Shown here: positions 25,801 to 38,200 of the stretch, one piece after another
Layout: every line of letters starts with the position of its first letter
Position numbering within the stretch: the stretch's first letter is position 1
Position numbers and translations under genes: made by a program
Source of the DNA: Mycteria americana
Taxonomy: Eukaryota; Chordata; Aves; Ciconiiformes; Ciconiidae
Assembly (NCBI RefSeq): GCF_035582795.1
Contig: NC_134367.1
Coordinates: forward strand, 115,716,062 to 115,780,061
Length of the DNA: 64,000 nt
Direction: 5' to 3'
Notes under the pieces: generated by a model
Told to the model about the DNA's origin: nothing
The model's input: only the letters and a program-made list of their open reading frames with translations
The model's database searches: none

Positions 25801-25824
25801 ATGTTGCTGCTCCTTGTTACATAG
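25801..25824 (+). other. Short upstream ORF in the SLC22A7 leader
   Basis: ATG at 25801 followed by six further codons and TAG, 32 bases before the SLC22A7 start. It matters only if transcription starts upstream of it. No transcription start is visible in the sequence. Confidence 0.4.
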
Positions 25825-25833
25825 CTGCTCTGA

Positions 25834-25866
25834 ATGAGCAAACTCCATAGAAAAGATGAAATTTGA
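25834..25866 (+). other. Upstream ORF overlapping the SLC22A7 start codon
   Basis: ATG at 25834 opens a ten-codon frame ending at TGA 25864-25866, out of frame with and overlapping the SLC22A7 ATG at 25856. If present in the mRNA it would compete with the main start. Confidence 0.4.
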
Positions 25867-26233
25867 AGATCTCTTGCTGGAAATTGGTGGCTTTGGCAGA
25901 TTCCAGATTTTGATTTTGTTTATCCTCTGCCTCCCAAGAATCAACCTTCCCATGCATTTCCTGCTGCACAATTTTCTTGCTGCTACCCCCTCTCATCACT
26001 GTGCAATTCCACACCAAGAGGCATTTGTGAACCTCACCACGGAGGAAGTTCTGATCATCAGCATCCCCCGGGAGCCCGATGGCACTTTCAGGTCCTGTGA
26101 GATGTTCTCGCAACCTCAGTTTCACCTGCTGCTCAATTCCTCTCTGCAACCAGAAAACAACTCCATCATCCAGCACTGCCAGCATGGATGGGTCTATGAC
26201 CACTCACAGTTCACCTCCACCATCTCCACCCAG
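25856..26233 (+). CDS. SLC22A7: SLC22A7 exon 1 (start codon)
   Basis: 126 codons, ending in phase 0 at CAG|GTAACG. Encodes the cytoplasmic N terminus, TM1 and the large cysteine-containing, N-glycosylated extracellular loop. The ATG has A at -3. The block PREPDGT and the run [13 protein letters not shown] match human OAT2. Confidence 0.95.
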
Positions 26234-29200
26234 GTAACGGCTGGCCTGTGATCTAGCCAAAAATGAAATTATCTCAGTGTTTTGAGGAGCAGATGGAGAA
26301 GTGTTTGCTGGGTGCACAGAGTCAGAGGGGAATCTTTGCATTTTAACCAGTGGAAATGACTTGTTTAGAGAAGATTTCCTGGGATGGGGAAGCTCTCTGA
26401 AGCTCAGGGTTAGAAGTCAACATTTATTATTATTATTATGAGCATCTTGCTTAGTTTGATAGTGAGAAGCCAACATTTCTCGTTATAAGCATCTTAATTT
26501 CTCCAGGTGATTGAGAGATTGGAGGGGGCAGAGGAAAGACACACTTACAGGATTTTCTCTGCTTGGGCCACATGGCACTTGCACAGGATTATACCCTATC
26601 AGGATTTCGTATGAGCCCATGACTTGCTTTCTTGATTTTCCAAACACTTTGTAACTTCTATTCCCTTAGCGACCCCTCCTCACCGATCTCCGGCTTCCCC
26701 CTCTTCCCCCCAAGATTGTGCTGCCTCTCTTCTTTTACCACCAGTGTCTCTTGCTGTCAAATGTGCCAAATGTGCTCTCCAAGGGCCTCCTGCTGAGATG
26801 CAGCACGCTGGCCAGCCATAACCTTGAGCCTGCCCAAGGTCCTCGCCCATCAAACATTAACCACCTGCCTTCTGAAGTGCTTTGCTAAGGCAAACAGTGA
26901 TACCTCTGGGTGTTAATGCTTCACCTTCCTTGAAAGGTGGCCCAAAGCACAGGAGGTCTTAGGGAAGGGGACAATTTGGTCACACAAAAGGGGCATGGTT
27001 CGGTTTGAAATGATGGCAGCTGACTGCCTCAGTGAGAGCAGGGCCAAGTCTTAGCCTAGAGCTGGTGCCTCCTCCCCACCGCCCAACCACCCCTGGTTTT
27101 GGCAGGCACAGAGGTGAGGGTCGGATGTGCACCACATCTGTACCTGATTTCTGCACTGTTTCAGGGAGAAAGGTGTAAAGCACCCCTGGGGGAAAAGGCA
27201 GGGGAGGGTCTCTGCAGCACGGATGCTGAGCATGGAGCCTTGTGATGCTGTTTGGCCATGGTGCAGTGGCCTCGGGACATGTCCAAGGGGCCGGGGCTTT
27301 CTCTGGAGTCTTTTGCTCTTGCAGCAAGAAAGGTTGCTCAAGGTCTGTCTGGCCTTGTCAGAGAGGCTGCAAGGCTGGGTTGATGATTAAATTAAGTTTT
27401 GCCAAGTTTGCACATACAGAAAATTAACTCTGCGGCTTGGACACAGCATTCTGTAATGGTTAGCGACATTTGCACCTCCAAGAAAGTAAAATGATCATTA
27501 ACTTAATTAGGAAGAATGTCCAGACCAACTTCTTGGTAAGAAATCAGTAAGTTAGCATCAGGAGCAAGTATTTGGTCTGACTCCCCCTCTGCCCTCCTTC
27601 CCTGCATGGACAACTTTAAAGGAAACTGGTCCGGGCAACAGTAACTGGATATCAACACAACATTCCCTAATGAAGGCTGAGGCACGTCTTAAGCTCACTG
27701 CAGTGTGGCACCCTGCAAATGCCCATCTCACCAGGCAGTCCCAGGAGCGTGACAGAAGGAGCTAGGGAAGACACGCACCCGAGCTGGGTGAGAGCAGCTA
27801 TCTCAGGGGTCAGGAAAGGAAAAAGGGGATCTCTCCACGATGAGTGGTACCCAGGAAAGCTTTCTGATGCCCAACAAGCGTCCACAGAGAGGCTGTCGCA
27901 GCGGGGATAGATAACTGGGAGGCCTATGCGTTTTGTAAGATGCAGCTTTACATTTTTCAGGACTCCAGCACTGTCCTATGTGCAGTTTAGTGCAGGATTC
28001 TACCCCTCAATCAGATTCAGCCAATATAAATTGCAAGACACGATGGCTGACCACTGGAGGGAAGGGGTGTGAAAAGGCAACTGGGCACTAAGTGTCATTT
28101 TGGCCTTGTGTTTCAGTGGGACCTCGTGTGCGAGCAGCGCGGACTGAACCAGGCGACTGCAACCTTCTTCTTCATTGGCGTTACGATGGGGGCCGTGGTA
28201 TTCGGATACCTTTCAGACAGGTTTGACCCCTTTGAGGCTGTTCCTCCAGGGTTTCAGTTTCATGATGAGAACTTCACAAACCTGTGACCTGCAAAAGGCA
28301 ATGAGAGGGGCAGAGAAAGGAGAAAACACAATCGTAAAGGGAGAATCCAGCCTCTCGCATGAAAATTGGATGAAAGTCATACTGGGAAGCAATGCAGGGG
28401 CTAAATGTTCCATGGATCAGCCAGTTAGCAGCCCAGCCCACCAGAGAAGCAGCTCTGGCCCTGATTAGGAGTAAGATGCACTGCAGCAATGACCACAATG
28501 CTATGGTCAGCATTGCTGCAGGAGCAGTAAAAACTGAAAAAATCCACTGTCTGTGAGACCAATTTCAGAAAAGACAACTGTCTAAAAAAGGAGAAAGCTG
28601 GCTAAAACAAAACCAAAAGAAAAGGCTAAAAGAGTTAACTCCTTGCAAGTTATATGGAAATTGGTTAAGGACACCCAAGTGAGGGAGTCAGAGCAAATGC
28701 ATGCCATAGCTGAAAAAAAGAGTCTCCAGAAAGCAAAAACTGACTCTGTCATTACTAGAGAAGCAGGGTAAAGGAGGTTATTAGAAGCAGGGAGGCATTC
28801 CTCAAGGAAGAGCTCAGGCAATGAGGAAAACAGGAACAAATCTGCTCTCTCTGGTTAAATGTTAGAATGTGATAATGTAAACCTGAAAAAAAAATCTGAG
28901 TAATAATCTAGAAAGGGCATCAATTAAGAAATTAAATATTTTTGCAAACAGCAGAACCAGGAAACCTACCAGAGAATATGTAGTGCAGGCGTGCAATCAG
29001 GATGTGCAATTCACTGTATGCTATTCATTTTTTAATATCTGAGGTTCCTGCATAGGAAACTGCTTCCCAGTTTCCTTCCTCTGGGAGCAAACAAGCATTA
29101 GTGTACGGTAGGCTACAAAATCACTGCATAGCAGAGGGGAACCAGCTTCACAGTAGGAAGCATCCAGAGACTTAGTGCTGAAGATGGGAATTTTTACATC

Positions 29201-32200
29201 CATACCTTTGCATATCAGTATATCAGTATACTTTTAAAAGGACTCAAGACACCTGGCTGATCTTCAAACCGCGCGTCTTGGCTTTGTATCTAAAATGGTT
29301 TTGTAGCACAGTTGGAGGGAAAGAAATCCAGAATCACAAAAAGGAGCAGGACAAAATAAGGCAGAAGAGAAGATAGATTTTGCTAGAGCAAAAAGAAAAA
29401 TAATTTGTTTTTCAGATGGCTTGTGAGGGGGAAGAGCCAATAGAAGATCAAGGCGTAAAAGGAGCATCTGGAAATAAAAAGGCTGTCGTGTGAGACATAA
29501 ATGAGTTTGTGCTCACAGTGGGAGAACGTGTAGGGGCAGGTGTTGGAGCTGGAGCTTTGAAATAAGCTGATAGAAGACGGCATAGAGAAATACACCAGGT
29601 GAATGCCAGTAAGCTGCCAGGAGCAAGGAGTGGTCATCCTAGAGCCCTACAGGACCTTTGGGATGAAAAAGCTGGAACACCATTGGCATTGTGTGACCTC
29701 CACACCAGAGGGCTGGGAAGGTATCATGTATCAAATCAGTTTTAAACTGGTTTCCAAAAAAGATCTTGGGAACTACATTCCAAGCAGCCTGACATCTATC
29801 TGTATCAGGCAAATTAGTAGAAACTATTCTGAAAGATTGAGTCAGTGGGTGCATGAGTGGATATGAAATACTAGTGAAGAATCAGTGGGATTTTTGCAAA
29901 AGATTCATGCCTTACAAATATACTGGATTTCTTTGAATGCGCTAACAGGCATGTGAACAGGGGAGATACCATCTATATGGATTTCAAGAATTTTCCTTAC
30001 CAAAGGCTCCTAAAGAAACTGAGCTGCCCTAGGATAAGAAGGAAGGTCTCTGCATGACTAAATAATTGATTAAAAGCCAGGAAGGAGAGGGGAGATGTAA
30101 GTGTTCAGCTGTGACATGTGCTGGTTTTGGCTGGGATAGAGTTAATTTTCTTCATAGTAGCTAGTGTGGGGCTATGTTTTGGATTTGTGCTGGAAACTGT
30201 GTTGATAATACAGGGATGTTTTCATTACTGCTGAGCAGTGCTTACACAGAGTCAAGACCTTTTCTGCTCCTCACCCCACCCCACCAGCGAGTGGGCTGGG
30301 GGTGCACAAGAAGCTGGGAGAGGACATGGCTGGGACAGCTGGCCCCAACTGACCAAAGGGATATCCCACGCCATATGGCGTCATGCTCAGCATGTAAAGC
30401 TGGGGGAAGAAGAAGGAAGGGGGGATGTTCGGAGTGATGGTGTTTGTCTTCCCAAATAACCATTACACGTGATGGAGCCCTGCTTTCCTGGAGATGGCTG
30501 AACACCTGCCTGCAATGGGAAGGAGTGAATGAATTCCTTGTTTGGCTTTGTTTGCATGTGCGGCTTTTGCTTTACCTATTAAACTGTCTTTACCTCAACC
30601 CATGAGTTTTTTCACTTTTACCCTTCCGATTCTCTCTCCCATCCCACCGGGGCGGGGGGACTGAGCGAGCGGCTGGGTGGGGTGTAGTTGCTGGCTGGGG
30701 TTAAACCACAACAGACAATGGAGGGAGACCTGTGGGGACCTGTGCTTGGATTTGTGTGCTTTTCAGCACATTTATAAATTATGTGGAAAAGGGATGAGTG
30801 GGGAGGTGATGCTGAGTGACCAGGCTGATAGAGATGAGATCCGAGTGTGGAGAACTGCAGAAGGAGCTTAAAGAGCTCTGTGGCTGGATGGGAGCATCAG
30901 AAGACAAAATTTCAGGGTAGATTAAGCTAAAATAAAGAGAGAAACAACTTCTAATTTAAAATTGAGGCCTCTGAGCTGACCACAGCTGCTCAGGAGCAAG
31001 ACTTTGCGGTTATGACAGACAGTCTAGGCAGACATCCACCCAGCAATGAGTAGTGGCTGGGGAAGCAAATGGAAAATTAAGAATCATGAGGAAAGGAATA
31101 CAAAATTAAAGAGAATATCACTATACAGTGACATGTAAATGCATGGTGGCCCCACATCTTGACTACTGTGTACACTTTTAATTTCCCTTCACCCTCCTTC
31201 CCCATCTCAAAAGGATACAGGAAAATGGAGAAAATTCAGGGAAGCTAACAAAAAAGACCAAGTTATAGCTTGACTTCCAATTAGCCAGACCAGGACCCTT
31301 CAGTCTGCTAAAGTGGCAGCTAATGAGGGTTTGGCAGCCAGCTGCACCCTCGTGAGCAGCCTGGAGCAGAGCTGACTGTGCACTGCCCACCGGAGCTACC
31401 TGGCCACAGGGCCCGCAGGTCACGTCAGGAAAGGCTTGCAGCCCATGTAACCGCAGTGGGGGCAGTGCATCCAGTAAATTTGCAGTAAATTTGCCAGGTC
31501 TGTTAAAACTCAGGTGTCATTCCCCCCATCTCCCCTAAGACCCCTTAAAAGCTGACGTCCCATTACCAACCTTCCTTTTCTCTAACAGAGAAGAGGTCCC
31601 ACTTTTTTGTGCTAACAGTAATGCAGAGATTTCCTCTCTAGTGCTCCAGGGTGAAAACCATCTGGTCCTGGCATTTTGCTACAGTTCAGGTTTGTTTTGT
31701 CCTAAGCCTCTGCAGGTATTTTGATTAGAGAACAAGTCTACCAATAAATTTTACCCTGGTAAACCCTCCAACAACCTTCACTGTGAACATATATATATGA
31801 AAATATATATATATATATTGTTTTTGTTATTGTCTGCTCTTTTCCAAACACTCCTTTTGTACCTTTTCCTTGTACTGGATTGGCTGTATGATGCTTTGGC
31901 AAACTTCCAGATTGGGATATTTATGAAAATGGCTTTTTTATTAATTTTTATGCTTGTGCAGTTTGCTCCTTTTATTATGTTTTCTACATTTAATCTTTCA
32001 GAGGTTGTGCTTTCCTGCCTCTCCCTTTGAAGACAATTTTAACAGCATTATTTCTAGCAGCCTCACTGTAGCCTGCAGTTCAATCCTGCCAGCTTGCCTC
32101 TGGTTTCCCTAGCAGGTGGCATGCATTTGCTGATAGAGTCTAGTAATGGGTCCATAAATAGCTGCCTTGTGCCCTGCAGGGAATCTTATGGTTTTATATC

Positions 32201-35200
32201 CTTCTTACTGTATTTTCAAGAAAAATCTTCATTTAAAAAATGTATCTTCTTTCTTAGACAGTTACCCTATTGGAAACCGGATCCAGCCCTGGTGTGTTTC
32301 TGGGTGTTTGCCGCTCCAACCCAGGAGCATTACGATGACTTTTGCAAACTAGCTCTGCTTAAATTTCAAAGCAGATCCAGCAAACTGCCTGGGCCCAAGC
32401 CACACGTTGTTTTTTCTCCAGTAGATTCATCAACTACCTGCTGCATGAAGTCATTTATGATCATTTTTAGGAATGTTATTGTGGCATTATGTCCCAGCAC
32501 ATAACTTTTTCCCCTGGATCAATCGTTCTTGCTGCCATCCTTCTCAGGTGGACACTAAGAGAGCTCTAATGCCAGAATCAGACCAGGATTTCAGTCTCTA
32601 TAGACTGAACGTTACCTGTTGACAGGGTTAATTTACTGCTCCAGTTTGAACCTAAGCTTTCGTCACATGCAGTGCTGATATTCATCAGAAGACTGATGCC
32701 TTGTGCTCCATTTTGATTTTTAGATTTTCATAGGTTGTGTAGAAATACATACACACATATTTCTCTCTGTGTGTGTATACATGTGCATTTGTGTGTATTT
32801 GATTTTCTGTATTTCTCCACACTCTCCACACAGGACTCTGCACCAGGAGTAAGATGGTCCTGCAACTTCTAAAACCCTTGGGGAGTGACCTCCTAGCAGA
32901 TTCCTCATAGACCCCTAGGACATCAGGGCTATTTTGCACATGTGGGCTGCCAATTGGATTCCTTTTATTTTCCTTGGGGATCTTTGTTTCCTTCCAAGGA
33001 TCGAGGTGAAAGCGTCATGGCTCTCTCTCCTCCCCGAGAGCGGTGGCAGTGGCTGGTCCTGAGTGAGCCACAGGAGGGACATGCTGAGCCAGGCATGGGG
33101 ACAGCCATTGGAGGGAGCAGGGTGTGCCAGCAGCATGGGATTTCAAGCTGACATCACTGCTTTTGATGATGGTGTTGAACAGGGGAGCCCGATATATTGT
33201 TTTGATCAGTGCTGCTCTTTCCATCGGAGAGCCTCGTGCCCGATGCTCATGGGGCAGGCTGGCCCTCTGGAATGGGGCTGCACCACTGTGGCACCGGCTA
33301 CATCCAGAGGTGTTTCCTCCTCTCTGGGGCGTTGCATCTTGTGCTCTTCACAGAGCTGGCAATATTTTCATTTTCCTTCTCGAGTCTCTGGTTTGCCCCA
33401 TTTCAAACCCTACTCCTGGGACAGGTTTCCAGCCACTGTAACCCAGCCTGTGCTTGTGGCAGGTTCGGACGGAAAGCCATGCTCCTGCTGTCGCTTGTGT
33501 GCTCGCTCATATTTGGGATGCTGAGCGCCGCCTCCGTCTCCTACAGCATGCTGGCCATCACACGGACCCTCACTGGGGTGGCCCTGAGTGGCGTCTCCCT
33601 TATTGTATTGCCTTTGGGTAAGTATGTGGGGGTTTGTGGGTGGCCGGTTGTACAGGGGGACTCTGACAGGCAGTGGGTAGGCAGGGACTTGTCTACCAGA
33701 CAGGGCAGAGCTAGTAGGAACGGGAGTTTAGAAATCATTACGTATGCAATTTCACTACAGGCAGCCAAAAGAATGTCCCTCTTGGGACGATCCAAGAATT
33801 ACAATTTTCTGTTAGTCTAATTAATGCTTTAACAGTCTACTCAAAATATAACAACCACTTATTAGTACTTCTGTTGCAGCATTAACACTTGCAATCCATG
33901 CTACCCAATTCCTGTTAAGGATCATCAGTAGTACAATAAAAGGCATAGACCAAAGTATCTGCCCCTTTCCTCTGATACTGAGTTCTCACCCTTCAAACAC
34001 ACTGTTAAGACAATTCATCAGCATTGCCATGTCCTCAGCAGGAGGAGGATGGTGTGTCATTCGTGGAGTGTTTCTACCTCTACCTGAGTTTGCTCACAGT
34101 TTTCATAAGTTCCCAATCTGTATTTTTAGAAAGAGTGGGGGGAAAGAACCACAAAAAAAAAATCATACAGAGCTAGGCAACACTGAAGCTGAAGAATTTA
34201 GGTAATTATATAATAAAAACAAGCTCCAAACTTCAGGGTACCCAACAGAGCACCGGATGATTTTGTAGATACAGTTGGGATGTACTAGGCAAGACTCGTT
34301 GTACCCAAGAGCAAGTTACAGGTGCAGCAAAAATTTCCAGGATTTTTGGAGATACAGCCAAAATCAAGCTAAAATGGCTTCAATACTGGAAAAGTCCACA
34401 CAAGACCTGACGAATCCCAAGGCCTGCTATGTTCTCTTATTTTTGTAAAGGTTGATGCCTGCAAGGGAAAGTAGCGTGGGAGGGACATTTCTGATTGCTA
34501 GAGGTTGTAGCAAGACATCCAGATCTTTGGAGGAAAATTGGCTTTTAGTTCGCACACACAAACAAGGAGACCACCATCTGTTCTGGCTTTACGTGTGCAT
34601 TAGTATCTACTTTGGGTAGATTCCACATGACAGACAATTCATCTTAATATATTTCTTTCATCTGGAATAATGAGTGGACAGAGAAATGGGAAACTGTGAA
34701 GGCAGGATGGTTAGGGAAAAAAAATTATCTGTCTGATGAAGAAGACCATTTGAATGCTATTGAATGAGATGGAAAAAAAAGTATCACCTAAGGTGTTTTT
34801 AGCACTGTTTCTTACTATATGTCCAGTAGTTCTTCTTTTAAGGCTTTATTTTAGTTGCTTACAGCTTTGCAAGAGGTTAAGCATTGCGGATGAACATTTT
34901 AAATGTGCCAGATGATGGCCAAACAGTGGAACTCTCCTGAAGAAGACCAGGGACGTTACCTCGCTTTTACCTTGTTAAAAAGCCCTGCAGACCCCTTCCT
35001 GGAGAAGTCCTGTGTGTCCTAGCTGAACGCTGCCTGCCTCTTGCAGGGATGGAGTGGGTGGACATACAGCACCGTACCTTCTCCGGGATCCTGACTAGCA
35101 TCTTCTGGAGCATCGGGAACATGCTGCTGGCCATGGTAGCGTACTTGGTGCGGGAATGGCACTGGCTATTAGTAGCCGTAACAGGACCCTGTCTTCTGAG

Positions 35201-38200
35201 CATTGTCTGCCTGTGGTGAGTGCAGCGACCTGCGGCCGGACGGCTGGTGGGGATGGGAGCGGGCTGTGATTTGCCTCCTCTGCTCTGTGAGCGTGGCAAA
35301 CGTTGCAACGCTGATCCTAGGATTGGCTCCAGGGACCCAAAGAGGAGCAGGACTCGTCTGTGTCCTGCACTCAGATTGCCCAGGCGTGGCAGCTCTTGAA
35401 AACTGGAGTGGCCTGGGTTTCATCTCTCCTCACCTCCGACAAGGTCAGGAGCCAAGGTCACACCATGGCTTTGGGGACAAGGAGGAGGCAGGACGGGGGC
35501 TGAGGCCAGGTGTTTGGGGGACAGGTTGCAGCGCAAAGGAGCAGGATTTGGTGCTGCAAGCACTGTCAGATCTGGCTCAGAGCAAGCAAAGAGATCCCAA
35601 TAAAGGGAGCCAGGGCCAGGCCAGATCCCTGGCTTTAATCCCCGGTACGCTCAAGATAAATAATTTATCCATCCTCTGTCCCCACCTCATTAGGGAGGAT
35701 ACCTCTGGAACCAATTTTTCCATATAAGCCAGTGACATCTGCAGGCTGGGACAGGTGCATTTATCTCTGCCCATCCCATGGCCTTTCTCAGCTGTGTAAC
35801 TATCCTGATGGGTCAAATACATCCGCTTTCTGCGGGCTATTTTCCCTCCAGTAGCCTTATTTAAGAAATACCTGACATGTCTTAAGCCTTAAAATGGAAG
35901 AGGGTTCATTTAATCAAAGAAACTAATTTTCCTTCTTTTTTTCATGTAGTAACACAGACTAGAATACAGGGTCGATTCACTGATACGGTGACTGTAATGT
36001 GAAGTGTATTGGATCAACTTACTCAATGATCCAAAACAGTCCTTTGAATAAGCAGCTCCATTTCCTGGCTGGACAAAAGTCCCATGTTGAAATAAGCAAG
36101 CAGGTATTCCCACAACTGCCTCACTGAAAACATTCAGAAATGGGGGTCTGGGTCTCCTCCACCTTAGGGTGGTTGTTTAGCTCCTCTCGGACATCGGTGT
36201 GGTGCTGGACCACACTGCAGAAATCACAGATGTGTCTCAGGGCGATCAGGAGCTCTAGCTGGAAACCATGCAGAATAAGCTCTGATTGTTAGACACACAG
36301 GCCCCAAAATTATATGCATAATCGATGAGCAGAAAGAGTGATATCCAAATGCTAAAGTGCCTTTCAGCTGCCATCAAAGAGGCTTCTAGAAGCTATGGTT
36401 TGCTTGCTTACTATGTCTGTCCGTCAGCATGAAGCAGTAGATTAAATAGCTGCACAGATCTAGCAGAAAAATCTCAAATAATACTTACGAAAAAATGGGA
36501 TATAAACTGATGCTGTTGTTAATCAATGGCTCAAAAAAGATGTATTGTTTCGCTGGTGATGAGGGTTTTCTAGCAAAAAGTAACATCTGATATTTCGCTG
36601 CTCAAGTCCAACACAACTAAAACATGTGTTCTGCTGACTTTTTTAGTTTGAGTTGTTTTGCTCTTTCTCTAGGACAACCAGCCATAAAAAAACTGAGTCC
36701 TGGGAAGAGCTGAAATTCACAGATACATTTGGACCCACCCTTTCCATGATAGCTGTTTTTTTTTTTTCTCTTACGTTAATGCCTTTTATGGAGATTAGTT
36801 CTCCAACAAATTATACTGTAGTCTGATCAAAAGTCAAGCACCCAAGAGGCAGTGATTGTTGGATAATTAAAAGTCCCTGAAGTATGGAATCAAAATCTAA
36901 TGTAGCACACTCTGTAGATATTGTTGACACTATGTCAGAACTCAGTTGAGACATTAGACAACCAAAAGACATAATATTATACTCCAGAGATGGTGGCAAT
37001 GAGTGCAAAATGCCATCTTTCGCTTTTTATATTTCCCAAGGTGCATTGGGTTATAAGCTTATGGGAAGGAGTTGAAAACTTTCCAGAAGCCCAGTTCTGC
37101 AAATTCTTTTGCTCTACACATCCTTTTCAGCTACCGCTTGAATAGTGACAGCAGTTGTTCATTAGTTTTTTCGTAACCTGATTTAGGGCACATTAATCAC
37201 CAACAGCTTACAGGGAACTGGTCTCGGACTGCTCCAGTGGGAGACTCCAGTGAGAGATTTTTGACAACTGTGTGACCTCAGTAAACCTCATACCCACATA
37301 CTTCTTCAAGGTTGTAAGTCTTCCCACCGACTGCACAGGATGCTCAGCTGAAAGTCTCCATGAGAACAGCAGATTCTGTTTTCTGCTTCTCTCAGGGGAC
37401 AGATTTGGGTAGCAGGAGGTAGCTGTTGGCTGCCCTAGCAGAATGTAGCCACTGTAGGGTTTTTCCAATGTCTTCTAGGCCCTGGCCACTATGCAGACCC
37501 ACAAAACAGCAGGTACCCTCTAGGCCAGATGGGCTGCACTGTGGCCTGGGAAGCTCCAGGCCAAACAGGGCCATGTAGCCATGAATTGCAACCAGATGCA
37601 AGATCAGAGAGAAGTCCAAGAAGAGGGAGTTACAGATGCTAGTTTATGACACGTGCTGGATCTTTTGCTGGAACAGGCAGAAAAATAAGAGTCACGGGAC
37701 TCCCACCCTACACAGGTCTGCTAAGCAGACCTCTCAGAGTTGCTAACTAGCTCTAGAGTAGTACAGCATCCCTTGGCACTCAATGACTAGCATGGATACT
37801 TCACTGGGGGCCGCAGCCACAATGATTTAGACCCCAGTTGACTGTCTTGTGCAGAAGGCTTTGATTATTGTGAAAAACAAATAATTTTAGCAATTAACAA
37901 AGTATAGAGCCCACTAAATCCTTTCTACATGGTAATTTTTTATATCCTACAATTTCAAAGTTTAAAGAGTCCCAAAAAGCTTGAATCTGTAAATATAAAC
38001 TCTCTGGGGCCAATTTTAATTGATAAGTGTTTGAAACTTCAACCAGCTCAGAAAATTCAAGCTTTGATCAAAGATCATGTGATAAAAATTTTGGCTTTTT
38101 TAGCCAATTATTGGCAATTTGGCAATTTTAGCCAACAATACTTCAATTAGCAGACTGTACTCCTTTAAGGGTAGAACAGCATGTACGTGTAACAAGGGTG

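Larger units (their letters stand above)
19303..25855. other. Intergenic region upstream of SLC22A7
   Basis: No recognised gene. It contains a G-run cluster (20700-20736), a possible LTR-like block (21044-21500), and a stretch at about 24520-25460 where several frames are open at once. The last 400 bp before the SLC22A7 ATG must hold its promoter and 5'UTR, but I see no convincing TATA box, CpG island or initiator. Confidence 0.5.
28221..33462 (+). other. SLC22A7: SLC22A7 intron 2, transposon-rich
   Basis: 5242 bp, the longest intron of the gene. About half is a degraded CR1-type LINE with a solo LTR inside. An (AT)n microsatellite is at 31789-31819. From about 31500 to 32530 the sequence has the look of an old repeat that I cannot classify. 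Confidence 0.85.

Noticed and set aside
32094-32504. 136-codon frame in SLC22A7 intron 2
   Set aside because: No SLC22 similarity; it lies in repeat-like sequence between exons whose phases already join.
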